Below, piece by piece: positions 1-15,000 of a stretch of DNA of 64,000 bases. The stretch comes from Auanema rhodensis (Eukaryota; Nematoda; Chromadorea; Rhabditida; Rhabditidae). The stretch's first letter is position 1; every line of letters begins with the position of its first letter. Location of the stretch: positions 12,756,501 to 12,820,500 of the forward strand of contig OZ059896.1 of the NCBI GenBank assembly GCA_964057225.1, written 5' to 3'. The notes under the pieces are model-generated. The model did not search any database, had not been told where the DNA came from, and was given only the letters and a program-made list of their open reading frames with translations. A program made the translations under genes and the position numbers.

Positions 1-2127
1 TTAATTGTTATAACTGTAAACGTTTCTCTCGAAATAGCAAGTAGAGTGTTCAGTTGTACCCACTTAACAAAGAAAGTAGAAGAACATATATATTTAGAGC
101 AAAAAAAGTGCGGAAAAGTCGTTATCTCGTTAACATTAGTTTCACTGCCCAAAACTCTGTTTATTGTCATTCTACTTGCTATTTCGAGAGAAACGTTTAC
201 AGATGTATATGAATATTTACTACACTAGCAAGCAGAAGAAAACCTTATACTAGTTCATTGTTTTTTTTTAATTTTTTTCGGTATATTTATTTTTTCACTG
301 TCAAATCGGCAAGCACCTGTTGCACATGTGCGAGCTATTCGAGTGACCGATGCCCAAACGAGCCACGCTTAGAAAATGAAGCTGACATAACACGTTTTTC
401 ACTCCTACCCAGATTGATTGCTTTAGAGACATTTCTGTCTTATCTCATTATATTCTCTACTTTGACTTTGATTTTTCTAAAATTGCATTAATGTAAAATT
501 CAAAATATTATTTCTTGTGATCAGATTGTTAATCGTTATATCTGTAGACGTTTCTCTCAAAATAGCAAGTAGAGTGTTCAGTTGTACCCACTCAACAAAG
601 AAAGTAGAAGAACATATATATTTAGAGCAAAAAAAGTGCGGAAAAGTCGTTATCTCGTTAACATCAGTTTCACTGCCCAAAACTCAGTTCATTGTCATTC
701 TACTTGCTATTTCGAGAGATACGTTTACAGATGTATATGAATATTTACAACACTAGCAAGCAGAAGAAAACCTTATACTAGTTCATTGTTTTTTTTTTAA
801 TTTTTTTCGGTATATTTATTTTTTCACTGTCAAATCGGCAAGCACCTGTTGCACATGTGCGAGCTATTCGAGTGACCGATGCCCAAACGAGCCACGCTTA
901 GAAAATGAGGCTGACATAACACGTTTTTCACTCCTACCCAGATTGATTGCTCTAGAGACATTTCTGTCTTATCTCATTATATTCTCTACTTTGACTTTGA
1001 TTTTTCTAAAATTTCATTAATGTAAAATTCAAAATATCGTTTCTTGTGATCAGATTGTTAATCGTTATATCTGTAAACGTTTCTCTCAAAATAGCAAGTA
1101 GAGTGTTCAGTTGTACCCACTCAACAAAGAAAGTAGAAGAACATATATATTTAGAGCAAAAAAAGTGCGGAAAAGTCGTTATCTCGTTAACATCAGTTTC
1201 ACTGCCCAAAACTCAGTTTATTGTCATTCTACTTGCTATTTCGAGAGAAACGTTTACAGATGTATATGAATATTTACTACACTAGCAAGCAGAAGAAAAC
1301 CTTATACTACTTCATTGTTTTTTTTTTAACTTTTTTCGGTATATTTATTTTTTCACTGTCAAATCGGCAAGCACCTGCTGCACATGTGCGAGCTATTCGA
1401 GTGACCGATGCCCAAACGAGCCACGCTTAGAAAATGAGGCTGACATAACACGTTTTTCACTCCTACCCAGATTGATTGCTTTAGAGACATTTCTGTCTTA
1501 TCTCATTATATTCTCTACTTTGACTTTGATTTTTCTAAAATTTCATTAATGTAAAATTCAAAATATCATTTCTTGTGATCAGATTGTTAATCGTTATATC
1601 TGTAAACGTTTCTCTCAAAATAGCAAGTAGAGTGTTCAGTTGTACCCACTCAACAAAGAAAGTAGAAGAACATATATATTTAGAGCAAAAAAAGTGCGTA
1701 AAAGTCGTTATCTCGTTAACATCAGTTTCACTGCCCAAAACTCAGTTTATTGTCATTCTACTTGCTATTTCGAGAGAAACGTTTACAGATGTATATGAAT
1801 ATTTACTACACTAGCAAGCAGAAGAAAACCTTATACTAGTTCATTGTTTTTTTTAAATTTTTTTCGGTATATTTATTTTTTCACTGTCAAATCGGCAAGC
1901 ACCTGCTGCACATGTGCGAGCTATTCGAGTGACCGATGCCCAAACAAGCCACGCTTAGAAAATGAGGCTGACATAACACGTTTTTCACTCCTACCCAGAT
2001 TGATTGCTTTAGAGACATTTCTGTCTTATCTCATTATATTCTCTACTTTGACTTTGATTTTTCTAAAATTTCATTAATGTAAAATTCAAAATATCATTTC
2101 TTGTGATCAGATTGTTAATTGTTATAA

Positions 2128-2316
2128 CTGTAAACGTTTCTCTCGAAATAGCAAGTAGAGTGTTCAGTTGTACCCACTTAACAAAGAAAGTAGAAGAACA
2201 TATATATTTAGAGCAAAAAAAGTGCGGAAAAGTCGTTATCTCGTTAACATTAGTTTCACTGCCCAAAACTCTGTTTATTGTCACTCTACTTGCTATTTCG
2301 AGAGAAACGTTTACAG
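2128..2316. repeat. Inverted repeat inside the satellite unit (example)
   Basis: In this copy a 35-bp arm (2128-2162) is the exact reverse complement of 2282-2316, with a 119-bp loop between. The same dyad is present in nearly every unit of the array; some copies have one or a few mismatches in one arm (for example 'ctctcaaaat' or 'ctcccgaaat'), and the copy near 5274-5490 has lost the right arm. A transcript of one unit could fold into a long hairpin. The left arm is also present in the tRNA-linked relatives; the right arm is not. Confidence 0.95.
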
Positions 2317-5300
2317 ATGTATATGAATATTTACTACACTAGCAAGCAGAAGAAAACCTTATACTAGTTCATTGTTTTTTTTAAATTTTTTTCGGTATAT
2401 TTATTTTTTCACTGTCAAATCGGCAAGCACCTGCTGCACATGTGCGAGCTATTCGAGTGAACGATGCCCAAACGAGCCACGCTTAGAAAATGAGGCTGAC
2501 ATAACACGTTTTTCACTCCTACCCAGATTGATTGCTTTAGAGACATTTCTGTCTTATCTCATTATATTCTCTATTTTGACTTTGATTTTTCTAAAACTTC
2601 ATTAATGTATAATTCAAAATATGATTTCTTGTGATCAGATTGTTAATTGTTATAACTGTAAACATTTCTCTCGAAATAGCAAGTAGAGTGTTCAGTTGTA
2701 CCCACTTAACAAAGAAAGTAGAAGAACATATATATTTAGAGCAAAAAAAGTGCGGAAAAGTCGTTATCTCGTTAACATCAGTTTCACTGCCCAAAACTCA
2801 GTTTATTGTCATTCTACTTGCTATTTCGAGAGAAACGTTTACAGATGTATATGAATATTTACTACACTAGCAAGCAGAAGAAAACCTTATACTAGTTCAT
2901 TGTTTTTTTTTAAATTTTTTTCGGTATATTTATTTTTTCACTGTCAAATCGGCAAGCACCTGCTGCACATGTGCGAGCTATTCGAGTGACCGATGCCCAA
3001 ACGAGCCACGCTTAGAAAATGAGGCTGACATAACACGTTTTTCACTCCTACCCAGATTGATTGCTTTAGAGACATTTCTGTCTTATCTCATTATATTCTC
3101 TACTTTGACTTTGATTTTTCTAAAATTTCATTAATGTAAAATTCAAAATATCATTTCTTGTGATCAGATTGTTAATCGTTATATCTGTAAACGTTTCTCT
3201 CAAAATAGCAAGTAGAGTGTTCAGTTGTACCCACTCAACAAAGAAAGTAGAAGAACATATATATTTAGAGCAAAAAAAGTGCGGAAAAGTCGTTATCTCG
3301 TTAACATCAGTTTCACTGCCCAAAACTCAGTTCATTGTCATTCTACTTGCTATTTCGAGAGATACGTTTACAGATGTATATGAATATTTACTACACTAGC
3401 AAGCAGAAGAAAACCTTATACTAGTTCATTGTTTTTTTTTAATTTTTTTCGGTATATTTATTTTTTCACTGTCAAATGGGCAAGCACCTGCTGCACATGT
3501 GCGAGCTATTCGAGTGACCGATGCCCAAACGAGCCACGCTTAGAAAATGAGGCTGACATAACACGTTTTTCACTCCTACCCAGATTGATTGCTTTAGAGA
3601 CATTTCTGTCTTATCTCATTATATTCTCTACTTTGACTTTGATTTTTCTAAAACTTCATTAATGTATAATTCAAAATATCATTTCTTGTGATCAGATTGT
3701 TAATTGTTATAACTGTAAACGTTTCTCTCGAAATAGCAAGTAGAGTGTTCAGTTGTACCCACTTAACAAAGAAAGTAGAAGAACATATATATTTAGAGCA
3801 AAAAAAGTGCGGAAAAGTCGTTATCTCGTTAACATTAGTTTCACTGCCCAAAACTCTGTTTATTGTCATTCTACTTGCTATTTCGAGAGAAACGTTTACA
3901 GATGTATATGAATATTTACTACACTAGCAAGCAGAAGAAAACCTTATACTAGTTCATTGTTTTTTTTTTAATTTTTTTCGGTATATTTATTTTTTCACTG
4001 TCAAATCGGCAAGCACCTGTTGCACATGTGCGAGCTATTCGAGTGACCGATGCCCAAACGAGCCACGCTTAGAAAATGAAGCTGACATAACACGTTTTTC
4101 ACTCCTACCCAGATTGATTGCTTTAGAGACATTTCTCTCTTATCTCATTATATTCTCTACTTTGACTTTGATTTTTCTAAAATTGCATTAATGTAAAATT
4201 CAAAATATTATTTCTTGTGATCAGATTGTTAATCGTTATATCTGTAAACGTTTCTCTCAAAATAGCAAGTAGAGTGTTCAGTTGTACCCACTCAACAAAG
4301 AAAGTAGAAGAACATATATATTTAGAGCAAAAAAAGTGCGGAAAAGTCGTTATCTCGTTAACATCAGTTTCACTGCCCAAAACTCAGTTCATTGTCATTC
4401 TACTTGCTATTTCGAGAGATACGTTTACAGATGTATATGAATATTTACTACACTAGCAAGCAGAAGAAAACCTTATACTAGTTCATTGTTTTTTTTTTAA
4501 TTTTTTTCGGTATATTTATTTTTTCACTGTCAAATCGGCAAGCACCTGTTGCACATGTGCGAGCTATTCGAGTGACCGATGCCCAAACGAGCCACGCTTA
4601 GAAAATGAGGCTGACATAACACGTTTTTCACTCCTACCCAGATTGATTGCTCTAGAGACATTTCTGTCTTATCTCATTATATTCTCTACTTTGACTTTGA
4701 TTTTTCTAAAATTTCATTAATGTAAAATTCAAAATATCATTTCTTGTGATCAGATTGTTAATCGTTATATCTGTAAACGTTTCTCTCAAAATAGCAAGTA
4801 GAGTGTTCAGTTGTACCCACTCAACAAAGAAAGTAGAAGAACATATATATTTAGAGCAAAAAAAGTGCGGAAAAGTCGTTATCTCGTTAACATCAGTTTC
4901 ACTGCCCAAAACTCAGTTTATTGTCATTCTACTTGCTATTTCGAGAGAAACGTTTACAGATGTATATGAATATTTACTACACTAGCAAGCAGAAGAAAAC
5001 CTTATACTAGTTCATTGTTTTTTTTTAATTTTTTTCGGTATATTTATTTTTTCACTGTCAAATCGGCAAGCACCTGCTGCACATGTGCGAGCTATTCGAG
5101 TGACCAATGCCCAAACGAGCCACGCTTAGAAAATGAGGCTGACATAACACGTTTTTCACTTCTACCCAGATTGATTGCTTTAGAGACATTTCTGTCTTAT
5201 CTCATTATATTCTCTACTTTGACTTTGATTTTTCTAAAACTTCATTAATGTATAATTCAAAATATCATTTCTTGTGATCAGATTTTTAATTGTTATAACT

Positions 5301-8300
5301 GTAAACGTTTCTCTCGAAATAGCAAGTAGAGTGTTCAGTTGTACCCACTTAACGAAGAAAGTAGAAGAACATATATATTTTGAGCAAAAAAAGTGCGGAA
5401 AAGTCGTTATCTCGTTAACATCAGTTTCACTGCCCGAAACTCAGTTTATTGTCATTCTACTTGCACTGTCAAATCGGCAACACTAGCAAGCAGAAAAAAA
5501 CCTTATACTAGTTCATTGTTTTTTTTTAAATTTTTTTCGGTATATTTATTTTTTCACTGTCAAATGGGCAAGCACCTGCTGCACATGTGCGAGCTATTCG
5601 AGTGACCGATGCCCAAACGAGCCACGCTTAGAAAATGAGGCTGACATAACACGTTTTTCACTCCTACCCAGATTGATTGCTTTAGAGACATTTCTGTCTT
5701 ATCTCATTATATTCTCTACTTTGACTTTGATTTTTCTAAAATTTCATTAATGTAAAATTCAAAATATCATTTCTTGTGATCAGATTGTTAATCGTTATAT
5801 CTGTAAACGTTTCTCCCGAAATAGCAAGTAGAGTGTTCAGTTGTACTCACTTAACAAAGAAAGTAGAAGAACATATATATTTAGAGCAAAAAAAGTGCGG
5901 AAAAGTCGTTATCTCGTTAACATCAGTTTCACTGTTCAAAACTCTGTTTATTGTCACTCCACTTGCTATTTCGAGAGAAACGTTTACAGATGTATATGAA
6001 TATTTACTACACTAGCAAGCAGAAGAAAACCTTATACTAGTTCATTGTTTTTTTTTTAATTTTTTTCGGTATATTTATTTTTTCACTGTCAAATCGGCAA
6101 GCACCTGTTGCACATGTGCGAGCTGTTCGAGTGACCGATGCCCAAACGAGCCACGCTTAGAAAATGAGGCTGACATAACACGTTTTTCACTCCTACCCAG
6201 ATTGATTGCTTTAGAGACATTTCTGTCTTATCTCATTATATTCTCTACTTTGACTTTGATTTTTCTAAAACTTCATTAATGTATAATTCAAAATATCATT
6301 TCTTGTGATCAGATTGTTAATTGTTATAACTGTAAACGTTTCTCTCGAAATAGCAAGTAGAGTGTTCAGTTGTACCCACTTAACAAAGAAAGTAGAAGAA
6401 CATATATATTTAGAGCAAAAAAAGTGCGGAAAAGTCGTTATCTCGTTAACATTAGTTTCACTGCCCAAAACTCTGTTTATTGTCACTCTACTTGCTATTT
6501 CGAGAGAAACGTTTACAGATGTATATGAATATTTACTACACTAGCAAGCAGAAGAAAACCTTATACTAGTTCATTGTTTTTTTTTTGAAATTTTTTCCGG
6601 TATATTTATTTTTTCACTGTCAAATCGGCAAGCACCTGCTGCACATGTGCGAGCTATTCGAGTGACCGATGCCCAAACGAGCCACGCTTAGAAAATGAAG
6701 CTGACATAACACGTTTTTCACTCCTACCCAGATTGATTGCTTTAGAGACATTTCTGTCTTATCTCATTATATTCTCTACTTTGACTTTGATTTTTCTAAA
6801 ATTTCATTAATGTAAAATTCAAAATATCATTTCTTGTGATCAGATTGTTAATTGTTATAACTGTAAACGTTTCTCTCGAAATAGCAAGTAGAGTGTTCAG
6901 TTGTACCCACTTAACAAAGAAAGTAGAAGAACATATATATTTAGAGCAAAAAAAGTGCGGAAAAGTCGTTATCTCGTTAACATTAGTTTCACTGCCCAAA
7001 ACTCTGTTTATTGTCACTCTACTTGCTATTTCGAGAGAAACGTTTACAGATGTATATGAATATTTACTACACTAGCAAGCAGAAGAAAACCTTATACTAG
7101 TTCATTGTTTTTTTTTTGAAATTTTTTCCGGTATATTTATTTTTTCACTGTCAAATCGGCAAGCACCTGCTGCACATGTGCGAGCTATTCAAGTGACCGA
7201 TGCCCGAACGAGCCACGCTTAGAAAATGAGGCTGACATAACACGTTTTTCACTCCTACCCAGATTGATTGTTTTAGAGACATTTCTGTCTTATCTCATTA
7301 TATTCTCTACTTTGACTTTGATTTTTCTAAAATTTCATTAATGTAAAATTCAAAACAATTATTTCTTGTGATCAGATTGTTAATCGTTATATCTGTAAAC
7401 GTTTCTCTCGAAATAGCAAGTAGAGTGTTCAGTTGTACTCAGTTAACAAAGAAAGTAGAAGAACATATATATTTTGAGCAAAAAAAGTGCAGAAAAGTCG
7501 TTATCTCGTTAACATCAGTTTCACTGTTCAAAACTCTGTTTATTGTCACTCTACTTGCTATTTCGAGAGAAACGTTTACAGATATATATGAATATTTACT
7601 ACACTAGCAAGCGGAAGAAAACCTTATACTAGTTCATTGTTTTTTTTTGAATTTTTTTCGGTATATTTATTTTTTCACTGTCAAATGGGCAAGCACCTGC
7701 TGCACATGTGCGAGCTATTCGAGTGACCGATGCCCGAACGAGCCACGCTTAGAAAATGAGGCTGACATAACACGTTTTTCACTCCTACCCAGATTGATTG
7801 TTTTAGAGACATTTCTGTCTTATCTCATTATATTCTCTACTTTGACTTTGATTTTTCTAAAATTTCATTAATGTAAAATTCAAAATATCATTTCTTGTGA
7901 TCAGATTGTTAATCGTTATATCTGTAAACGTTTCTCTCAAAATAGCAAGTAGAGTGTTCAGTTGTACCCACTCAACAAAGAAAGTAGCAGAACATATATA
8001 TTTAGAGCAAAAAAAGTGCGGAAAAGTCGTTATCTCGTTAACATCAGTTTTACTGCCCAAAACTCAGTTTATTGTCATTCTACTTGCTATTTCGAGAGAT
8101 ACGTTTACAGATGTATATGAATATTTACTACACTAGCAAGCAGAAGAAAACCTTAAACTAGTTCATTGTTTTTTAAAAAATTTTTTTCGGTATATTTATT
8201 TTTTCACTGTCAAATCGGCAAGCACCTGCTGCACATGTGCGAGCTATTCGAGTGACCGATGCCCAAACGAGCCACGCTTAGAAAATGAGGCTGACATAAC

Positions 8301-11300
8301 ACGTTTTTCACTCCTACCCAGATTGATTGCTTTAGAGACATTTCTGTCTTATCTCATTATATTCTCTACTTTGACTTTGATTTTTCTAAAATTTCATTAA
8401 TGTATAAATCAAAATATTATTTCTTGTGATCAGATTGTTAATCGTTATATCTGTAAACGTTTCTCCCGAAATAGCAAGTAGAGTGTTCAGTTGTACTCAC
8501 TTAACAAAGAAAGTTGAAGAACATATATATTTAGAGCAAAAAAAGTGCGGAAAAGTCGTTATCTCGTTAACATCAGTTTCACTGTTCAAAACTCTGTTTA
8601 TTGTCACTCCACTTGCTATTTCGAGAGAAACGTTTACAGATGTATATGAATATTTACTACACTAGCAAGCAGAAGAAAACCTTATACTAGTTCATTGTTT
8701 TTTTTTTAATTTTTTTCGGTATATTTATTTTTTCACTGTCAAATCGGCAAGCACCTGTTGCACATGTGCGAGCTGTTCGAGTGACCGATGCCCAAACGAG
8801 CCACGCTTAGAAAATGAGGCTGACATAACACGTTTTTCACTCCTACCCAGATTGATTGCTTTAGAGACATTTCTGTCTTATCTCATTATATTCTCTACTT
8901 TGACTTTGATTTTTCTAAAACTTCATTAATGTATAATTCAAAATATCATTTCTTGTGATCAGATTGTTAATTGTTATAACTGTAAACGTTTCTCTCGAAA
9001 TAGCAAGTAGAGTGTTCAGTTGTACCCACTTAACAAAGAAAGTAGAAGAACATATAAATTTAGAGCAAAAAAAGTGCGGAAAAGTCGTTATCTCGTTAAC
9101 ATTAGTTTCACTGCCCAAAACTCTGTTTATTGTCACTCTACTTGCTATTTCGAGAGAAACGTTTACAGATGTATATGAATATTTACTACCCTAGCAAGCA
9201 GAAGAAAACCTTATACTAGTTCATTGTTTTTTTTTTGAAATTTTTTCCGGTATATTTATTTTTTCACTGTCAAATTGGCAAGCACCTGCTGCACATGTGC
9301 GAGCTATTCGAGTGACCGATGCCCAAACGAGCCACGCTTAGAAAATGAAGCTGACATAACACGTTTTTCACTCCTACCCAGATTGATTGCTTTAGAGACA
9401 TTTCTGTCTTATCTCATTATATTCTCTACTTTGACTTCGATTTTTCTAAAATTTCATTAATGTATAATTCAAAATATTATTTCTTGTGATCAGATTGTTA
9501 ATCGTTATATCTGTAAACGTTTCTCTCGAAATAGCAAGTAGAGTGTTCAGTTGTACTCACTTAACAAAGAAAGTAGAAGAACATATATATTTTGAGCAAA
9601 AAAAGTGCGGAAAAGTCGTTATCTCGTTAACATCAGCTTCACTGTTCAAAACTCTGTTTATTGTCACTCTACTTGCTATTTCGAGAGAAACGTTTACAGA
9701 TATATATGAATATTTACTACACTAGCAAGCAGAAGAAAACCTTATACTAGTTCATTGTTTTTTTTTAAATTTTTTTCGGTATATTTATTTTTTCACTGTC
9801 AAATGGGCAAGCACCTGCTGCACATGTGCGAGCTATTCGAGTGACCGATGCCCGAACGAGCCACGCTTAGAAAATGAGGCTGACATAACACGTTTTTCAC
9901 TCCTACCCAGATTGATTGTTTTAGAGACATTTCTGTCTTATCTCATTATATTCTCTACTTTGACTTTGATTTTTCTAAAATTTCATTAATGTAAAATTCA
10001 AAATATCATTTCTTGTGATCAGATTGTTAATCGTTATATCTGTAAACGTTTCTCTCAAAATAGCAAGTAGAGTGTTCAGTTGTACCCACTCAACAAAGAA
10101 AGTAGAAGAACATATATATTTAGAGCAAAAAAAGTGCGGAAAAGTCGTTATCTCGTTAACATCAGTTTTACTGCCCAAAACTCAGTTTATTGTCATTCTA
10201 CTTGCTATTTCGAGAGATACGTTTACAGATGTATATGAATATTTACTACACTAGCAAGCAGAAGAAAACCTTAAACTAGTTCATTGTTTTTTTAAAAATT
10301 TTTTTCGGTATATTTATTTTTTCACTGTCAAATCGGCAAGCACCTGCTGCACATGTGCGAGCTATTCGAGTGACCGATGCCCAAACGAGCCACGCTGAGA
10401 AAATGAGGCTGACATAACACGTTTTTCACTCCTACCCAGATTGATTGCTTTAGAGACATTTCTGTCTTATCTCATTATATTCTCTACTTTGACTTTGATT
10501 TTTCTAAAATTTCATTAATGTATAAATCAAAATATTATTTCTTGTGATCAGATTGTTAATCGTTATATCTGTAAACGTTTCTCCCGAAATAGCAAGTAGA
10601 GTGTTCAGTTGTACTCACTTAACAAAGAAAGTAGAAGAACATATATATTTAGAGCAAAAAAAGTGCGGAAAAGTCGTTATCTCGTTAACATCAGTTTCAC
10701 TGTTCAAAACTCTGTTTATTGTCACTCCACTTGCTATTTCGAGAGAAACGTTTACAGATGTATATGAATATTTACTACACTAGCAAGCAGAAGAAAACCT
10801 TATACTAGTTCATTGTTTTTTTTTTAATTTTTTTCGGTATATTTATTTTTTCACTGTCAAATCGGCAAGCACCTGTTGCACATGTGCGAGCTGTTCGAGT
10901 GACCGATGCCCAAACGAGCCACGCTTAGAAAATGAGGCTGACATAACACGTTTTTCACTCCTACCCAGATTGATTGCTTTAGAGACATTTCTGTCTTATC
11001 TCATTATATTCTCTACTTTGACTTTGATTTTTCTAAAACTTCATTAATGTATAATTCAAAATATCATTTCTTGTGATCAGATTGTTAATTGTTATAACTG
11101 TAAACGTTTCTCTCGAAATAGCAAGTAGAGTGTTCAGTTGTACCCACTTAACAAAGAAAGTAGAAGAACATATATATTTAGAGCAAAAAAAGTGCGGAAA
11201 AGTCGTTATCTCGTTAACATTAGTTTCACTGCCCAAAACTCTGTTTATTGTCACTCTACTTGCTATTTCGAGAGAAACGTTTACAGATGTATATGAATAT

Positions 11301-11837
11301 TTACTACACTAGCAAGCAGAAGAAAACCTTATACTAGTTCATTGTTTTTTTTTTGAAATTTTTTCCGGTATATTTATTTTTTCACTGTCAAATCGGCAAG
11401 CACCTGCTGCACATGTGCGAGCTATTCGAGTGACCGATGCCCAAACGAGCCACGCTTAGAAAATGAAGCTGACATAACACGTTTTTCACTCCTACCCAGA
11501 TTGATTGCTTTAGAGACATTTCTGTCTTATCTCATTATATTCTCTACTTTGACTTTGATTTTTCTAAAATTTCATTAATGTATAAATCAAAATATTATTT
11601 CTTGTGATCAGATTGTTAATCGTTATATCTGTAAACGTTTCTCTCGAAATAGCAAATAGAGTGTTCCGTTGTACTCACTTAACAAAGAAAGTAGAAGAAC
11701 ATATATATTTTGAGCAAAAAAAGTGCGGAAAAGTCGTTATCTCGTTAACATCAGTTTCACTGTTCAAAACTCTGTTTATTGTCACTCTACTTGCTATTTC
11801 GAGAGAAACGTTTACAGATATATATGAATATTTACTA

Positions 11838-12016
11838 CACTAGCAAGCAGAAGAAAACCTTATACTAGTTCATTGTTTTTTTTTAATTTTTTTCGGTATA
11901 TTTATTTTTTCACTGTCAAATCGGCAACACTAGCAAGCAGAAAAAAACCTTATACTAGTTCATTGTTTTTTTTTAAATTTTTTTCGGTATATTTATTTTT
12001 TCACTGTCAAATGGGC
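11838..12016. repeat. Internal ~90-bp sub-duplication in satellite unit
   Basis: The segment from 'cactagcaagcag' to 'gtcaaatcggcaa' occurs twice in succession, making this unit about 619 bp. The same sub-duplication is seen near 15280-15460, and a triplication near 13515-13780. The repeat of the same event in non-adjacent units suggests that a multi-unit block carrying it was copied. Confidence 0.9.
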
Positions 12017-15000
12017 AAGCACCTGCTGCACATGTGCGAGCTATTCGAGTGACCGATGCCCAAACGAGCCACGCTTAGAAAATGAGGCTGACATAACACG
12101 TTTTTCACTCCTACCCAGATTGATTGCTTTAGAGACATTTCTGTCTTATCTCATTATATTCTCTACTTTGACTTTGATTTTTCTAAAATTTCATTAATGT
12201 AAAATTCAAAATATCATTTCTTGTGATCAGATTGTTAATCGTTATATCTGTAAACGTTTCTCCCGAAATAGCAAGTAGAGTGTTCAGTTGTACTCACTTA
12301 ACAAAGAAAGTAGAAGAACATATATATTTAGAGCAAAAAAAGTGCGGAAAAGTCGTTATCTCGTTAACATCAGTTTCACTGTTCAAAACTCTGTTTATTG
12401 TCACTCCACTTGCTATTTCGAGAGAAACGTTTACAGATGTATATGAATATTTACTACACTAGCAAGCAGAAGAAAACCTTATACTAGTTCATTGTTTTTT
12501 TTTAAATTTTTTTCGGTATATTTATTTTTTCACTGTCAAATCGGCAAGCACCTGTTGCACATGTGCGAGCTGTTCGAGTGACCGATGCCCAAACGAGCCA
12601 CGCTTAGAAAATGAGGCTGACATAACACGTTTTTCACTCCTACCCAGATTGATTGCTTTAGAGACATTTCTGTCTTATCTCATTATATTCTCTACTTTGA
12701 CTTTGATTTTTCTAAAACTTCATTAATGTATAATTCAAAATATCATTTCTTGTGATCAGATTGTTAATTGTTATAACTGTAAACGTTTCTCTCGAAATAG
12801 CAAGTAGAGTGTTCAGTTGTACCCACTTAACAAAGAAAGTAGAAGAACATATATATTTAGAGCAAAAAAAGTGCGGAAAAGTCGTTATCTCGTTAACATT
12901 AGTTTCACTGCCCAAAACTCTGTTTATTGTCACTCTACTTGCTATTTCGAGAGAAACGTTTACAGATGTATATGAATATTTACTACACTAGCAAGCAGAA
13001 GAAAACCTTATACTAGTTCATTGTTTTTTTTTTGAAATTTTTTCCGGTATATTTATTTTTTCACTGTCAAATCGGCAAGCACCTGCTGCACATGTGCGAG
13101 CTATTCGAGTGACCGATGCCCAAACGAGCCACGCTTAGAAAATGAAGCTGACATAACACGTTTTTCACTCCTACCCAGATTGATTGCTTTAGAGACATTT
13201 CTGTCTTATCTCATTATATTCTCTACTTTGACTTCGATTTTTCTAAAATTTCAGTAATGTATAATTCAAAATATTATTTCTTGTGATCAGATTGTTAATC
13301 GTTATATCTGTAAACGTTTCTCTCGAAATAGCAAGTAGAGTGTTCAGTTGTACTCAGTTAACAAAGAAAGTAGAAGAACATATATATTTAGAGCAAAAAA
13401 AGTGCTGAAAAGTCGTTATCTCGTTAACATAAGTTTCACTGTTCAAAACTCTGTTTATTGTCATTCTACTTGCTATTTCGAGAGAAACGTTTACAGATAT
13501 ATATGAATATTTACTACACTAGCAAGCAGAAGAAACCTTATACTAGTTCATTGTTTTTTTTTAATTTTTTTCGGTATATTTATTTTTTCACTGTCAAATC
13601 GGCAGCACTAGCAAGCAAAAGAAACCTTATACTAGTTCATTGTTTTTTTTTAATTTTTTTCGGTATATTTATTTTTTCACTGTCAAATCGGCAACACTAG
13701 CAAGCAGAAAAAAACCTTATACTAGTTCATTGTTTTTTTTTAAATTTTTTTCGGTATATTTATTTTTTCACTGTCAAATGGGCAAGCACCTGCTGCACAT
13801 GTGCGAGCTATTCGAGTGACCGATGCCCGAACGAGCCACGCTTAGAAAATGAGGCTGACATAACACGTTTTTCACTCCTACCCAGATTGATTGCTTTAGA
13901 GACATTTCTGTCTTATCTCATTATATTCTCTACTTTGACTTTGATTTTTCTAAAATTTCATTAATGTAAAATTCAAAATATCATTTCTTGTGATCAGATT
14001 GTTAATCGTTATATCTGTAAACGTTTCTCCCGAAATAGCAAGTAGAGTGTTCAGTTGTACTCACTTAACAAAGAAAGTAGAAGAACATATATATTTAGAG
14101 CAAAAAAAGTGCGGAAAAGTCGTTATCTCGTTAACATCAGTTTCACTGTTCAAAACTCTGTTTATTGTCACTCCACTTGCTATTTCGAGAGAAACGTTTA
14201 CAGATGTATATGAATATTTACTACACTAGCAAGCAGAAGAAAACCTTATACTAGTTCATTGTTTTTTTTTAATTTTTTTCGGTATATTTATTTTTTCACT
14301 GTCAAATCGGCAAGCACCTGCTGCACATGTGCGAGCTATTCGAGTGACCGATGCCCAAACGAGCCACGCTTAGAAAATGAAGCTGACATAACACGTTTTT
14401 CACTCCTACCCAGATTGATTGCTTTAGAGACATTTCTGTCTTATCTCATTATATTCTCTACTTTGACTTTGATTTTTCTAAAACTTCATTAATGTATAAT
14501 TCAAAATATTATTTCTTGTGATCAGATTGTTAATCGTTATAACTGTAAACGTTTCTCTCGAAATAGCAAATAGAGTGTTCAGTTGTACTCACTTAACAAA
14601 GAAAGTAGAAGAACATATATATTTTGAGCAAAAAAAGTGCGGAAAAGTCGTTATCTCGTTAACATCAGTTTCACTGTTCAAAACTCTGTTTATTGTCACT
14701 CTACTTGCTATTTCGAGAGAAACGTTTACAGATGTATATGAATATTTACTACACTAGCAAGCAGAAGAAAACCTTATACTAGTTCATTGTTTTTTTTTTG
14801 AAATTTTTTCCGGTATATTTATTTTTTCACTGTCAAATCGGCAAGCACCTGCTGCACATGTGCGAGCTATTCGAGTGACCGATGCCCAAACGAGCCACGC
14901 TTAGAAAATGAAGCTGACATAACACGTTTTTCACTCCTACCCAGATTGATTGCTTTAGAGACATTTCTGTCTTATCTCATTATATTCTCTACTTTGACTT

